Assembly: GCA_025352765.1 (NCBI GenBank)
Contig: JANXSI010000623.1
Coordinates: forward strand, 1 to 8,235
Origin: Devosia sp.
Lineage (GTDB): Bacteria > Pseudomonadota > Alphaproteobacteria > Rhizobiales > Devosiaceae
Reading direction: 5' to 3'
Length of the DNA stretch: 8,235 nt
Shown here: positions 1 to 6,566 of the stretch, one piece after another
Numbering within the stretch: position 1 is the stretch's first letter
Layout of the letters: each line of letters starts with the position of its first letter
The notes under the pieces: model-generated
Told to the model about the DNA's origin: nothing
Databases searched by the model: none
The model's input: the letters and a program-made list of their open reading frames with translations, nothing else
Translations under genes and position numbers: made by a program

Positions 1-2
1 CG

Positions 3-350
3 TCACATCTTCTTGCTGGCGATCGACGTCTCGAAGATCGCCCGGAGCGTGTCGGAGGCGGGCGTCTCAGAGACGCTGCCGTCGCTGCCGCGGGTGACGG
101 TGCCGAGGCTGTCGAGGGAGGAGCCGGCATCGCCGGCGAAAATGCCGCGGCTGATCGCAGCCGGGTCGACACGGGGGAGGGCGTGGGCTGTCGGGCGACC
201 CGGAAGGGCCGACGGAGCCGCGCGGTTGGACGGTTTGTCGGCAGGTCCCTGGTTGGACGGGATCGAGGTCGTGGCGGCAAGGCTCGGAGTCGCGCCCAGC
301 GCCGCGCCGATCATGAGCAGGACGGCGATGGACTGAAGTCGGGTGGTCAT
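3..350 (-). CDS. small predicted exported protein, function unknown
   Basis: This is a 115-residue protein that I do not recognise. It starts with MTTR, followed by a hydrophobic segment (about residues 6-20) and a plausible signal-peptidase I site after the Ala at about residue 25 (SLA/ATT), so export to the periplasm or beyond is predicted. The mature part is rich in Pro, Ala and Ser up to about residue 70. A Ser/Gly/Asp-rich stretch follows, and the tail ends in KKM. There are no Cys residues, no lipobox and no catalytic motif. The start is chosen because AAGGAG lies 5 nt upstream of the ATG (plus-strand 356-361) and because the signal peptide begins there; the frame stays open far upstream, but only as an antisense shadow of the regulator gene. 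It is divergent from the operon to its right and may be functionally unrelated. The signal peptide plus Shine-Dalgarno make a real gene likely; the function is unknown. Confidence 0.72.
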   Translation of the reverse strand: MTTRLQSIAVLLMIGAALGATPSLAATTSIPSNQGPADKPSNRAAPSALPGRPTAHALPRVDPAAISRGIFAGDAGSSLDSLGTVTRGSDGSVSETPASDTLRAIFETSIASKKM

Positions 351-355
351 GTTGG

Positions 356-361
356 CTCCTT
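356..361 (-). promoter_or_regulatory. ribosome binding site of the small exported-protein gene
   Basis: On the minus strand this reads AAGGAG, 5 nt before the ATG at 350-348. It decides the start of the small gene, because the same frame is open for more than 1.2 kb further upstream with no comparable signal. Confidence 0.7.
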
Positions 362-542
362 GGGGTCGAGGCAGGTCATGCGCTCTGGTTCGGATGCAAG
401 TGAGACGCCAAGCCACCGATAATCCTTGGGCTGCTTCCGATCTTTTCGGTCGTTCCGCGCCTTCGAGGCCGGGCTTGGGGGCGCGAAAGTCTCGGGTTTT
501 CGGTGAGGCTAGCCCGACGAATGAAATCTGCCGGCCGAGGAC

Positions 543-570
543 TTGACAGATTTGGAACGTTCCAAATAAA
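543..570 (+). promoter_or_regulatory. sigma70-type promoter of the lacI-led operon
   Basis: A perfect TTGACA -35 box lies at 543-548. The best -10 candidate is AATAAA at 565-570 (4 of 6 matches to TATAAT) with a 16-nt spacer. A start site near 577 would leave a short leader of roughly 20 nt before the GTG at 600. The -35 is strong; the -10 is only fair. The operator palindrome fills the spacer, so a bound repressor would block RNA polymerase directly. Confidence 0.65.
550..567. promoter_or_regulatory. LacI-family operator, 18-bp perfect palindrome
   Basis: The site reads ATTTGGAACGTTCCAAAT and is its own reverse complement over all 18 bases, centred on the CG at 558-559. Established knowledge: LacI/GalR-family repressors bind even palindromes with a central CpG, into which a hinge-helix leucine intercalates. 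The site lies between the -35 and the -10 box, upstream of a LacI-family gene. Inference: it is the autoregulatory operator of that protein and controls the whole operon. I saw no second copy by eye elsewhere in the window. Confidence 0.85.
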
Positions 571-587
571 CCTGTGACGCCAGATGC

Positions 588-594
588 GGGGAGG
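588..594 (+). promoter_or_regulatory. ribosome binding site deciding the GTG start of the LacI-type regulator
   Basis: GGGGAGG stands 5 nt before the GTG at 600. It supports this non-ATG start, which also gives the usual short LacI-family N-terminus before the helix-turn-helix. Confidence 0.75.
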
Positions 595-599
595 CGAGC

Positions 600-1649
600 G
601 TGCAGGAAAGGGTGACGGTAATCGATCTGGCGCGCCGTGCCGGCGTGTCGAAGTCGACCGTGTCCCTGGTGCTGCAGGGGAGCGAACTGGTGCACGCCAC
701 CACCCGGGAAAAGGTGCAGGCGGCGATCCGCGAGCTCGGCTACATCTATAATCGTGGCGCGGCCAACCTTCGCCAGCACAAATCGAAGACCAAGATCGTC
801 GGCATCGTCGTCAACGACCTGACCAACGGCTTTTTCGCCGAGCTTACGGTCGGCATGGACGCAACCGTGCAGGCTTCCGGTTTCGTGCAGTTCCTCGCCA
901 ATTCTGGGGAGAGCGTCGACCGCCAGCGCGAGGTCATCGCCTCGATGCGCGAACACGGCATTGCCGGCCTGATCATTTCCCCGGCGCGCGGCACAGAGGC
1001 CGCGGACCTCAAATCCATCGTCGCGAGTGGCATTCCGGTGGTGCTGGTGGTGCGCGATGTGGTCGGGGCCAAGGTCTCGACGCTGCTGTCGGAAAACTAC
1101 GAAGGAACCCGGGCAGCGGTGCGCCATCTGGTCGATCTCGGCCACCGGCAGATCGCCTTTCTCGGCGGATTTTCCGACACGCATGTGTTTACCGAGCGCG
1201 TGCAGGGCTATGTCGATGGCCTTGCAGAAGCCGGTCTCGAACGCCGCGAAGGATTTCTGGTGAACGCCGCGCCCTCGCGCGCCGGCGGGGCCGAAGCGAT
1301 CGAGCGGCTGCTGTCGCAGCGCGGTCCGGCCGCAACGGCCGCCGTGTGTCTCAACGACGCGGTGGCGTTCGGCGTATTCGACGGCCTCCGCCGCCGCAGG
1401 CTCGAGCCGGGCGTCGATTTCAGCGTCGTCGGCTTCGACGACGTCATCGAAGCACGCACCGCCGTGCCGGCTCTCACCACCGTCTCGGTCGATCCGCAGG
1501 CGATGGGACAGCGCGCGGCGCAACTTGTGCTCAAGCAAGTCCTGTCGGGGCGGGTCGAAGCCGAGGCCATCCGGACCTCGGTGCGGCTCGTGGTCCGGCA
1601 AAGCACGGCGGCGCTCGTCCGCCCCGACATTTCTGAGGTGACAGCATGA
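600..1649 (+). CDS. LacI/GalR-family transcriptional regulator
   Basis: This is a 349-residue DNA-binding regulator of the usual family length (about 330-350). Residues 5-25 (VTVIDLARRAGVS, then KSTVSLVL) form the canonical LacI helix-turn-helix. The hinge helix lies at about 52-60, with Leu57 in the position that intercalates at the central CpG of the operator. From about residue 65 (KIVGIVVNDLTNGFFAEL) a periplasmic-binding-protein-like sensor domain follows, including DLGHRQIAFLGG and VVGFDD motifs. The start is a GTG preceded by GGGGAGG. Its stop overlaps the next gene by 4 bp (ATGA), so it is the first gene of the operon and is probably translationally coupled. Inference: it represses its own operon through the palindrome at 550-567 and is relieved by a sugar-like or pathway-derived inducer. 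The ligand cannot be deduced. Activation instead of repression is possible in this family, but the operator position argues for repression. Confidence 0.95.
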   Translation: MQERVTVIDLARRAGVSKSTVSLVLQGSELVHATTREKVQAAIRELGYIYNRGAANLRQHKSKTKIVGIVVNDLTNGFFAELTVGMDATVQASGFVQFLANSGESVDRQREVIASMREHGIAGLIISPARGTEAADLKSIVASGIPVVLVVRDVVGAKVSTLLSENYEGTRAAVRHLVDLGHRQIAFLGGFSDTHVFTERVQGYVDGLAEAGLERREGFLVNAAPSRAGGAEAIERLLSQRGPAATAAVCLNDAVAFGVFDGLRRRRLEPGVDFSVVGFDDVIEARTAVPALTTVSVDPQAMGQRAAQLVLKQVLSGRVEAEAIRTSVRLVVRQSTAALVRPDISEVTA

Positions 1650-2647
1650 CCAGATGGGGCATCATCGGCGCAAGCACGATCGCGCGCGAATGGGTGATCG
1701 GCGCGATCCGGGCGACCGGGGGCGAAGTGGTCTCCGTCCACAGCTCGAACGCCGAGCGGGCCCGCAGCTATGCGGATGCCGCGGGCATTGCGGGGGCGAC
1801 CAGCTCGCTCGAGGCGCTGCTGGGGGATGCCTCGATCAACGCGGTCTATATCTCGACCACCAACGAATTGCACCGCGACCAGACAATCGCGGCGGCGCGG
1901 GCGGGCAAGCACGTGCTGTGCGAAAAGCCGCTGGCTCTGTCGTTTGCCGATGCGCAGGCGATGCGTGACGCCTGCACGGCCGCCGGCGTCGTGCTGGGCA
2001 CCAACCACCATCTGCGCAATGCCGGGAGCCACCGGGCGATGCGCGACGCGATCGCCGCGGGCCGCATCGGCACGCCGCTGGCCGCGCGGGTGTTTCACGC
2101 CGTGCACCTGCCGCCGCACCTGCAGGGCTGGCGCATCCAGAAGCCGGAGGCGGGCGGCGGCGTGGTGCTCGACATCACCGTCCATGACGCCGACACGCTG
2201 CGCTTCGTGCTCGGTGACGATCCGGTCGAGGCGACAGCCATGACCCAGCAGGGCGGGATGGCCGAGGGTAACCTCGAGGACGCCGTGATGGGCGTGCTGC
2301 GGTTCAAATCGGGGCTGCTGGCGCAGTTCCACGACGCCTTCACCATCGCCTACGCCGGCACGGGCTTTGAGGTGCACGGCACCGAGGGCTCGCTGATCGG
2401 CCGCGATGTGATGACGCAGAAGCCGGTCGGCTCGGTGACGCTGCGCACGGCGGCCGGTGACGAGCTGCTGCCGCCCGACCCGACCAACCTTTACGAGCGG
2501 GCGCTCGGTAATTTCCACGCAGCGATTGCCGGCACCGGCGCGCCGTCGGCGAGTGCCGAAGACGGCCTGTGGTCGCTGGCGACGGGGCTCGCCGTGCTCG
2601 AAGCGGCCCGCAGTGGCCGCACCACCAAGATCGACAGCGGGCTCTGA
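1646..2647 (+). CDS. Gfo/Idh/MocA-family NAD(P)-dependent oxidoreductase
   Basis: This is a 333-residue cytoplasmic dehydrogenase, a normal length for the family. The N-terminal Rossmann fold opens with WGIIGASTIA (residues 4-13), where Ser10 replaces the usual second Gly of the nucleotide-binding loop. The signature CEKPLA lies at 92-97, with Lys94 as the conserved active-site lysine. The C-terminal catalytic motif GGVVLDITVHDAD lies at 171-183, with Asp176 and His180 in the expected positions. Family members oxidise or reduce hydroxyls of sugars, inositols and related polyols, or cleave glycosides through 3-keto intermediates. The exact substrate is not readable here. TGAGGTGA lies just upstream of the ATG, which overlaps the lacI stop by 4 bp. 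Its place as first enzyme gene after the regulator suggests that the operon handles a polyhydroxylated compound. The family call is firm; the substrate is unknown. Confidence 0.93.
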   Translation: MTRWGIIGASTIAREWVIGAIRATGGEVVSVHSSNAERARSYADAAGIAGATSSLEALLGDASINAVYISTTNELHRDQTIAAARAGKHVLCEKPLALSFADAQAMRDACTAAGVVLGTNHHLRNAGSHRAMRDAIAAGRIGTPLAARVFHAVHLPPHLQGWRIQKPEAGGGVVLDITVHDADTLRFVLGDDPVEATAMTQQGGMAEGNLEDAVMGVLRFKSGLLAQFHDAFTIAYAGTGFEVHGTEGSLIGRDVMTQKPVGSVTLRTAAGDELLPPDPTNLYERALGNFHAAIAGTGAPSASAEDGLWSLATGLAVLEAARSGRTTKIDSGL

Positions 2648-2655
2648 GCATAGCG

Positions 2656-4257
2656 ATGGACAAGCGACTGACTCCTGCGCAGGCTGCGGACCTCATCCCG
2701 GATGAGGCCATCGTCTCGGTGTCGTCATCGAGCGCCCTCGGCTGCCCCGACCTGATGCTGCAGGCGATCGGCGAGCGCTTCGCCGCCACCGGGCATCCGC
2801 GCAATCTCACCACGCTGCACCCGATCGCGGCCGGCGACATGAGCGGCATCAAGGGCATCGATCACATTGCCAAGGCCGGCTTGCTCAAGAGGATCATCGG
2901 CGGCTCCTATCCGTCGGGGCCGTCGGGGGCCGAGCCGCCGGCGATCTGGCAGATGATCGGCGCCGACGAGGTCGCGGCCTACAATGTGCCATCTGGAATT
3001 ATGTTCGATATGCACCGCGAGGCGGCGGCGAAGCGCCCTGGCGTGTTCACCAAGGTCGGCCTCGATACGTTCGTCGATCCTTCGCGGGAAGGCTGCGCGA
3101 TGAACGCGTCGGCTGCCGCGGCGCCGATCGTGCGGCAGGTGGAGTTCGACGGCGAGCCCTGGCTGTTCTTCAAGGCGATCGCGCCGCAGGTGGCGATCAT
3201 CCGCGCGACCACCGCCGACGAGCGCGGCAATCTCACCTATGAGCATGAGGGTGCCTACCTCGGCGGCATGGACCAGGCGCTCGCCGCCCACAACAATGGT
3301 GGCATCGTCATCGCGCAGGTCAAGCGGATCACCAAGGACGGCTCGCTCCGGCCGCACGACGTGCGCGTGCCGGGGGTGCTGGTCGACTACATCGTCGTCG
3401 ATCCCGAGCAGAAGCAGACGACGCAGACCGCGTACGATCCTGCGATTTCCGGCGAAATCTTCCGGCCGCTCGACAGCTTCCATGTGCCGGCGTTCGACAT
3501 CCAGAAGGTGATTGCGCGCCGGGTGGCGATGGAGCTGCAGGCGGACAGCGCGGTCAATCTCGGCTTCGGGATTTCGGCAAATGTGCCGCGCATCCTGCTC
3601 GAAGAGGGCCTCCACGGGCAGGTGACCTGGGTGATCGAGCAGGGGCCGGTCGGCGGCATCCCGCTGCTCGATTTCGCCTTCGGCTGCGCCTCCAATGCCG
3701 AGGCGTTCGTGCCCTCGCCCTATCAGTTCACCTATTTCCAGGGCGGCGGCTTCGATGCCTCGCTGCTGAGTTTTCTCGAGATCGACGCATCGGGCTCGGT
3801 GAACGTCTCGAAGCTCGCGTTCCGGCCGCATGTGACGGCGGGCGCCGGGGGCTTCGTCGACATCACCTGCCGCGCCAGGAAGCTCGTATTCTCGGGCATG
3901 TTCAATGCCGGCGCCAAGCTCGCGATCGTCGACGGCAAGGTCGTCATCGAGAAGGAAGGCAAGATCAAGAAGCTGGTGAAGGCGGTGGATCACGTCACCT
4001 TCTCGGGCCGCCGCGCCGTCGAGCAGGGGCAGGACGTCACCTATGTCACCGAACGCTGCGTGATGAAGCTAACGCCGGAGGGGATCGAGGTGACGGAGAT
4101 CGCCCCGGGGATCGAGCTCGAGCGCGACATTCTCGGCCAGGCGGATTTCCCGCTGAGGGTCTCGAAGTCTCTCGTCGAGATGCCGGCGCCAATCTTCCAG
4201 CCGGGCCTCATCGGCCTCGCGCTGCCGCGCAAACCGCAAAGGGTGCTTCATGGCTGA
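2656..4257 (+). CDS. YdiF-type acyl-CoA:acetate/propionate CoA-transferase (family I)
   Basis: This is a 533-residue single-chain CoA-transferase with fused alpha and beta halves, as in E. coli YdiF and propionate CoA-transferases (about 520-530 residues). It moves CoA from a donor such as acetyl-CoA to a carboxylic acid through a covalent glutamyl-CoA thioester. Recognisable blocks are IPDEAIVSV (14-22), PRNLTTLHP (48-56), LDTFVDPSREG (136-146), FFKAIAPQVAIIRATT (171-186), AHNNGGIVIAQV (211-222) and the active-site EQGPVGGIP (328-336), where Glu328 is the predicted nucleophile. GSVNVSK and GGFVDIT follow in the second half. The ATG at 2656 is chosen because the alignment with YdiF begins there; an in-frame upstream extension would run into the preceding gene. 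The Shine-Dalgarno is weak, so coupling across the 8-nt gap is likely. The 3' end overlaps the crotonase gene by 8 bp. Probable role: activating the acid made by the aldehyde dehydrogenase. The natural acid is unknown. Confidence 0.93.
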   Translation: MDKRLTPAQAADLIPDEAIVSVSSSSALGCPDLMLQAIGERFAATGHPRNLTTLHPIAAGDMSGIKGIDHIAKAGLLKRIIGGSYPSGPSGAEPPAIWQMIGADEVAAYNVPSGIMFDMHREAAAKRPGVFTKVGLDTFVDPSREGCAMNASAAAAPIVRQVEFDGEPWLFFKAIAPQVAIIRATTADERGNLTYEHEGAYLGGMDQALAAHNNGGIVIAQVKRITKDGSLRPHDVRVPGVLVDYIVVDPEQKQTTQTAYDPAISGEIFRPLDSFHVPAFDIQKVIARRVAMELQADSAVNLGFGISANVPRILLEEGLHGQVTWVIEQGPVGGIPLLDFAFGCASNAEAFVPSPYQFTYFQGGGFDASLLSFLEIDASGSVNVSKLAFRPHVTAGAGGFVDITCRARKLVFSGMFNAGAKLAIVDGKVVIEKEGKIKKLVKAVDHVTFSGRRAVEQGQDVTYVTERCVMKLTPEGIEVTEIAPGIELERDILGQADFPLRVSKSLVEMPAPIFQPGLIGLALPRKPQRVLHG

Positions 4258-5029
4258 TGCCCGCATTTCCCTGAGCCGCGACGGGACGGTGGGGATCGTC
4301 ACCATCCGGCGGCCCGACAAGCTCAACGCCTTCGACCTGGGCATGCTGGAGGCGCTCGACGATGTGAGCCACGAGCTCGAGGGCGACCTGAACCTCAATG
4401 CCGCGGTGATCGTCGGCGAAGGCAAGGCCTTCTCGGCGGGAGGCGACATCAAGGCCTGGGCGGCGCTCAAGCCCAACGAGTTCGGCTTCGAGTGGGTTCG
4501 CTATGGGCACCGGGTGTTCGGCCGGCTGGCTGAACTGCGGATCCCGGTGATCGCGGCGCTCAACGGCCACGCGCTCGGGGGTGGCCTCGAACTTGCGGCC
4601 GCCGCCGACATCCGCATCGCGGAACCCGGCGCCAAGCTCGGGCTGCCGGAGACGGGCCTCGGCATGGTCCCCGGCTGGTCGGGGACGCAGCGGCTGGTGC
4701 AGCGCTTCGGCGGGCAGGTGGTCCGCCGCATGGTGCTGGGTGGCGAGATGTTCACGGCAACCGAGGCACTGGCACTGGGTCTCGTCGATCAGGTCGTCGA
4801 CAGTGGGTCTGCGTTCGACGCGGCGCTTGCCTACGCCAAGTGCGTTGCGGCGCGCGGCCCGGCCGCCGTGCAGGTGGCCAAGCTGATGATTGCCTCGGCC
4901 ACCGGGGAGGGGAACGGCACCGCGGTCGAGACCCTCGCCTCGATGCTGATCGCCAAGACCGGCGATCTCAGCGAGGGCGTTGCCGCGTTCGCCGCCAAGC
5001 GACCGGCCAATTTCAAAGGAGAATGGTGA
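4250..5029 (+). CDS. enoyl-CoA hydratase/isomerase (crotonase family)
   Basis: This is a 259-residue protein of standard crotonase length. The family normally hydrates trans-2-enoyl-CoA to 3-hydroxyacyl-CoA. The first oxyanion-hole region is AFSAGGDIK (60-68), and the second is NGHALGGGLELA (105-116). Both catalytic glutamates of true hydratases are present: Glu114 in GGLELA and Glu134 in GLPETGLG, followed by MVPGWSGTQRL. Hydratase activity is therefore more likely than a pure isomerase role. The LPETGLG and GTQRL blocks differ from feruloyl-CoA hydratase-lyases as I remember them, so a retro-aldol lyase is less likely, though not excluded. The ATG at 4250 lies inside the CoA-transferase gene (8-bp overlap), with AAAGGG about 6 nt upstream. 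The stop shares one base with the next start (TGATG). Its neighbours supply a CoA-activating step and an acid-forming step, fitting one catabolic route. Confidence 0.93.
   Translation: MADARISLSRDGTVGIVTIRRPDKLNAFDLGMLEALDDVSHELEGDLNLNAAVIVGEGKAFSAGGDIKAWAALKPNEFGFEWVRYGHRVFGRLAELRIPVIAALNGHALGGGLELAAAADIRIAEPGAKLGLPETGLGMVPGWSGTQRLVQRFGGQVVRRMVLGGEMFTATEALALGLVDQVVDSGSAFDAALAYAKCVAARGPAAVQVAKLMIASATGEGNGTAVETLASMLIAKTGDLSEGVAAFAAKRPANFKGEW
5015..5022 (+). promoter_or_regulatory. ribosome binding site of the aldehyde dehydrogenase gene
   Basis: AAAGGAGA lies inside the end of the crotonase gene, about 6 nt before the ATG at 5029. It is the strongest Shine-Dalgarno among the enzyme genes. It supports 5029 over the in-frame ATG at 5038 and over the open frame that extends upstream to 4840. 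Confidence 0.7.
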
Positions 5030-6537
5030 TGACCGTGATGGTTCGCCCGCAGGCACTCGCCGACTTCACGGTCCGCGAGTTCAAGATGCTGATCGATGGT
5101 CAATGGACCAACGGCGCCGAGGGCCGGGTGCTCGAGCGATCGAGCCCCGCGCACGGGCAGGTGGTGAGCCGCTACCAGGCAGCGACCGCCACGGACGCGC
5201 ATCGCGCCATTGCGGCGGCCCGCCGCGCTTTCGACGACGGCCCGTGGCCGCGCCTCAAGGGTGCCGAACGTGCGGCGCTCATCAATAAGGCTGCCGATCT
5301 GATGGAGGGGCGGGCCGACGAACTGGCGCGGCTCGATACGCTCGAATCCGGCAAGCCGATCAGCCAGGCCAAGGGTGAGATCGCCGGCGCCGTCGACATC
5401 TGGCGCTATGCGGCGGCGCTGGCACGGGACCTCCACGGCGAGAGCTACAACACGCTGGGCGACGGCACGCTCGGGGTGGTGCTGCGCGAGCCGATCGGCG
5501 TCGTCTCGATCATCACGCCGTGGAACTTCCCGTTCCTGATCGTCAGCCAGAAACTGCCCTTCGCACTTGCCGCGGGCTGTACGGCGGTGGTGAAGCCCTC
5601 GGAACTGACCTCGGCGTCGACGCTGGTACTGGGCGAGATCCTGATGGACGCGGGGCTGCCGCCGGGCGTCGTCAACATCCTCGTCGGCACCGGGGCCGAG
5701 GTCGGCGCGCCGATGACGCTGCATGCCGATGTCGACATGATCTCGTTCACCGGCTCGACGCTGGTCGGCAAGCTCACCATGACCAACGCGGCGCAGACGC
5801 TCAAGAAGGTGTCCCTCGAGCTCGGCGGCAAGAACCCGCAGATCGTCTTTCCCGATGCCAACCTCGACGAGTTCATCGACGCGGCGGTGTTCGGCGGCTT
5901 CTTCAATGCCGGCGAATGCTGCAACGCGGGCAGTCGGCTGATCCTCCACCGGTCGATCGCCGACGAGGTGGTGTCGCGCATATCCGAGGTTGCCAAAGCC
6001 GTGCGCACCGGCGACCCGCTCGACCCGGCGACGCAGGTCGGCGCGATCATCACGCCGCAGCATCTCGCCAAGATCGAAAAGTATCTGGCGGAAGCCTCAG
6101 GCGATGGCGCGACGCTGGCGCTGGGCGGCGGCGCGCTCGATCTGGGGCTCGGCCAGTTCATGTCGCCGACGATCCTCTCCAACGTCCGGCCCGAGATGGC
6201 CGTGGCCCGCGAAGAGGTATTCGGACCGGTGCTCTCTGTGCTGACCTTCGAGACGCTCGAGGAGGCAACGACAATCGCCAATTCGATCGACTACGGCCTC
6301 TCGGCCGGTGTGTGGAGCGCCAACATGGACAACTGCCTGACCATCGGCCGTCGCGTCCGCGCCGGCACGGTGTGGATGAACACCTTCATGGATGGCGCGC
6401 CCGAGTTGCCCTTCGGCGGCTACCGGCAGTCGGGCCTCGGGCGCGAACTCGGCCGCCATGCGGTCGAGGACTACGCCGAGACGAAGACGCTCAACATCCA
6501 TATCGGGCCGCGGACCGGCTGGTGGATGCCGCGCTGA
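5029..6537 (+). CDS. NAD(P)-dependent aldehyde dehydrogenase
   Basis: This is a 502-residue enzyme of the classical aldehyde dehydrogenase superfamily, cytoplasmic and of usual length. It oxidises an aldehyde to the carboxylic acid. Visible motifs in order are TPWNFP (163-168, with oxyanion-hole Asn166), VVKPSE (187-192, cofactor-binding Lys189), FTGSTLVGK (240-248), LELGGKNP (263-270, general base Glu264), NAGECCNAGSR (293-303, catalytic Cys298) and the C-terminal EEVFGPVL and PFGGYRQSG blocks. The Glu after KPS is common in enzymes that prefer NAD over NADP, which is an inference here. All catalytic residues are intact. The start at 5029 follows a strong Shine-Dalgarno and overlaps the crotonase stop by 1 bp. 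The downstream GMC flavoenzymes could supply its aldehyde. It resembles betaine-aldehyde-type and other broad-specificity enzymes, and the substrate cannot be chosen from sequence alone. Confidence 0.95.
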   Translation: MTVMVRPQALADFTVREFKMLIDGQWTNGAEGRVLERSSPAHGQVVSRYQAATATDAHRAIAAARRAFDDGPWPRLKGAERAALINKAADLMEGRADELARLDTLESGKPISQAKGEIAGAVDIWRYAAALARDLHGESYNTLGDGTLGVVLREPIGVVSIITPWNFPFLIVSQKLPFALAAGCTAVVKPSELTSASTLVLGEILMDAGLPPGVVNILVGTGAEVGAPMTLHADVDMISFTGSTLVGKLTMTNAAQTLKKVSLELGGKNPQIVFPDANLDEFIDAAVFGGFFNAGECCNAGSRLILHRSIADEVVSRISEVAKAVRTGDPLDPATQVGAIITPQHLAKIEKYLAEASGDGATLALGGGALDLGLGQFMSPTILSNVRPEMAVAREEVFGPVLSVLTFETLEEATTIANSIDYGLSAGVWSANMDNCLTIGRRVRAGTVWMNTFMDGAPELPFGGYRQSGLGRELGRHAVEDYAETKTLNIHIGPRTGWWMPR

Positions 6538-6566
6538 GGCGGGCGAGGCAGTAGCGGAACAGGCGG

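Larger units (their letters stand above)
351..599. other. divergent intergenic region
   Basis: This 249-bp gap lies between the leftward small gene and the rightward operon. The right end (about 540-570) is clearly more A+T-rich than its surroundings and holds the -35 box and the palindromic operator, annotated separately. The left part (about 362-540) holds short open frames on both strands, but none has a convincing Shine-Dalgarno or recognisable protein. I could not find a convincing promoter for the minus-strand gene. Confidence 0.6.

Noticed and set aside
437..449. Small inverted repeat CCGA-5 nt-TCGG in the intergenic region
   Set aside because: A 4-bp stem is expected by chance, and no following T-run makes it a terminator.
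343..546. Short plus-strand open frame in the divergent intergenic region
   Set aside because: There is no good Shine-Dalgarno, the Arg/Ser/Pro-rich composition looks random, and it runs into the promoter. Not supported as a gene.
3..1601. A 532-codon open frame on the minus strand covering the small gene and most of the lacI gene
   Set aside because: Only the last 115 codons look real (signal peptide, own Shine-Dalgarno). The rest is antisense to the LacI-family gene, is rich in Arg, His, Gly and Asp as expected for a high-G+C shadow frame, and shows no domain.
1208..2518. A 436-codon minus-strand open frame opposite lacI and the Gfo/Idh/MocA gene
   Set aside because: It lies antisense to two genes with clear family motifs, and its composition (Arg, His, Ala, Gly) is typical of a shadow frame. 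No Shine-Dalgarno or domain supports it.
2725..3993. A 422-codon minus-strand open frame opposite the CoA-transferase gene
   Set aside because: It is the antisense shadow of a well-supported CoA-transferase, with no recognisable protein family.
4831..6063. A 410-codon minus-strand open frame opposite the crotonase and aldehyde dehydrogenase genes
   Set aside because: It is a shadow frame of two solid genes, with the same Arg/His/Asp-rich composition and no motif.
5520..6554. A 344-codon plus-strand open frame overlapping the aldehyde dehydrogenase gene in another frame
   Set aside because: The aldehyde dehydrogenase frame has all catalytic motifs; the alternative frame is Arg-rich with no domain.
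6538..6566. Possible terminator or internal promoter between the aldehyde dehydrogenase and GMC genes
   Set aside because: The 29-nt gap has no stable hairpin with a T-run and no recognisable -35/-10 pair.
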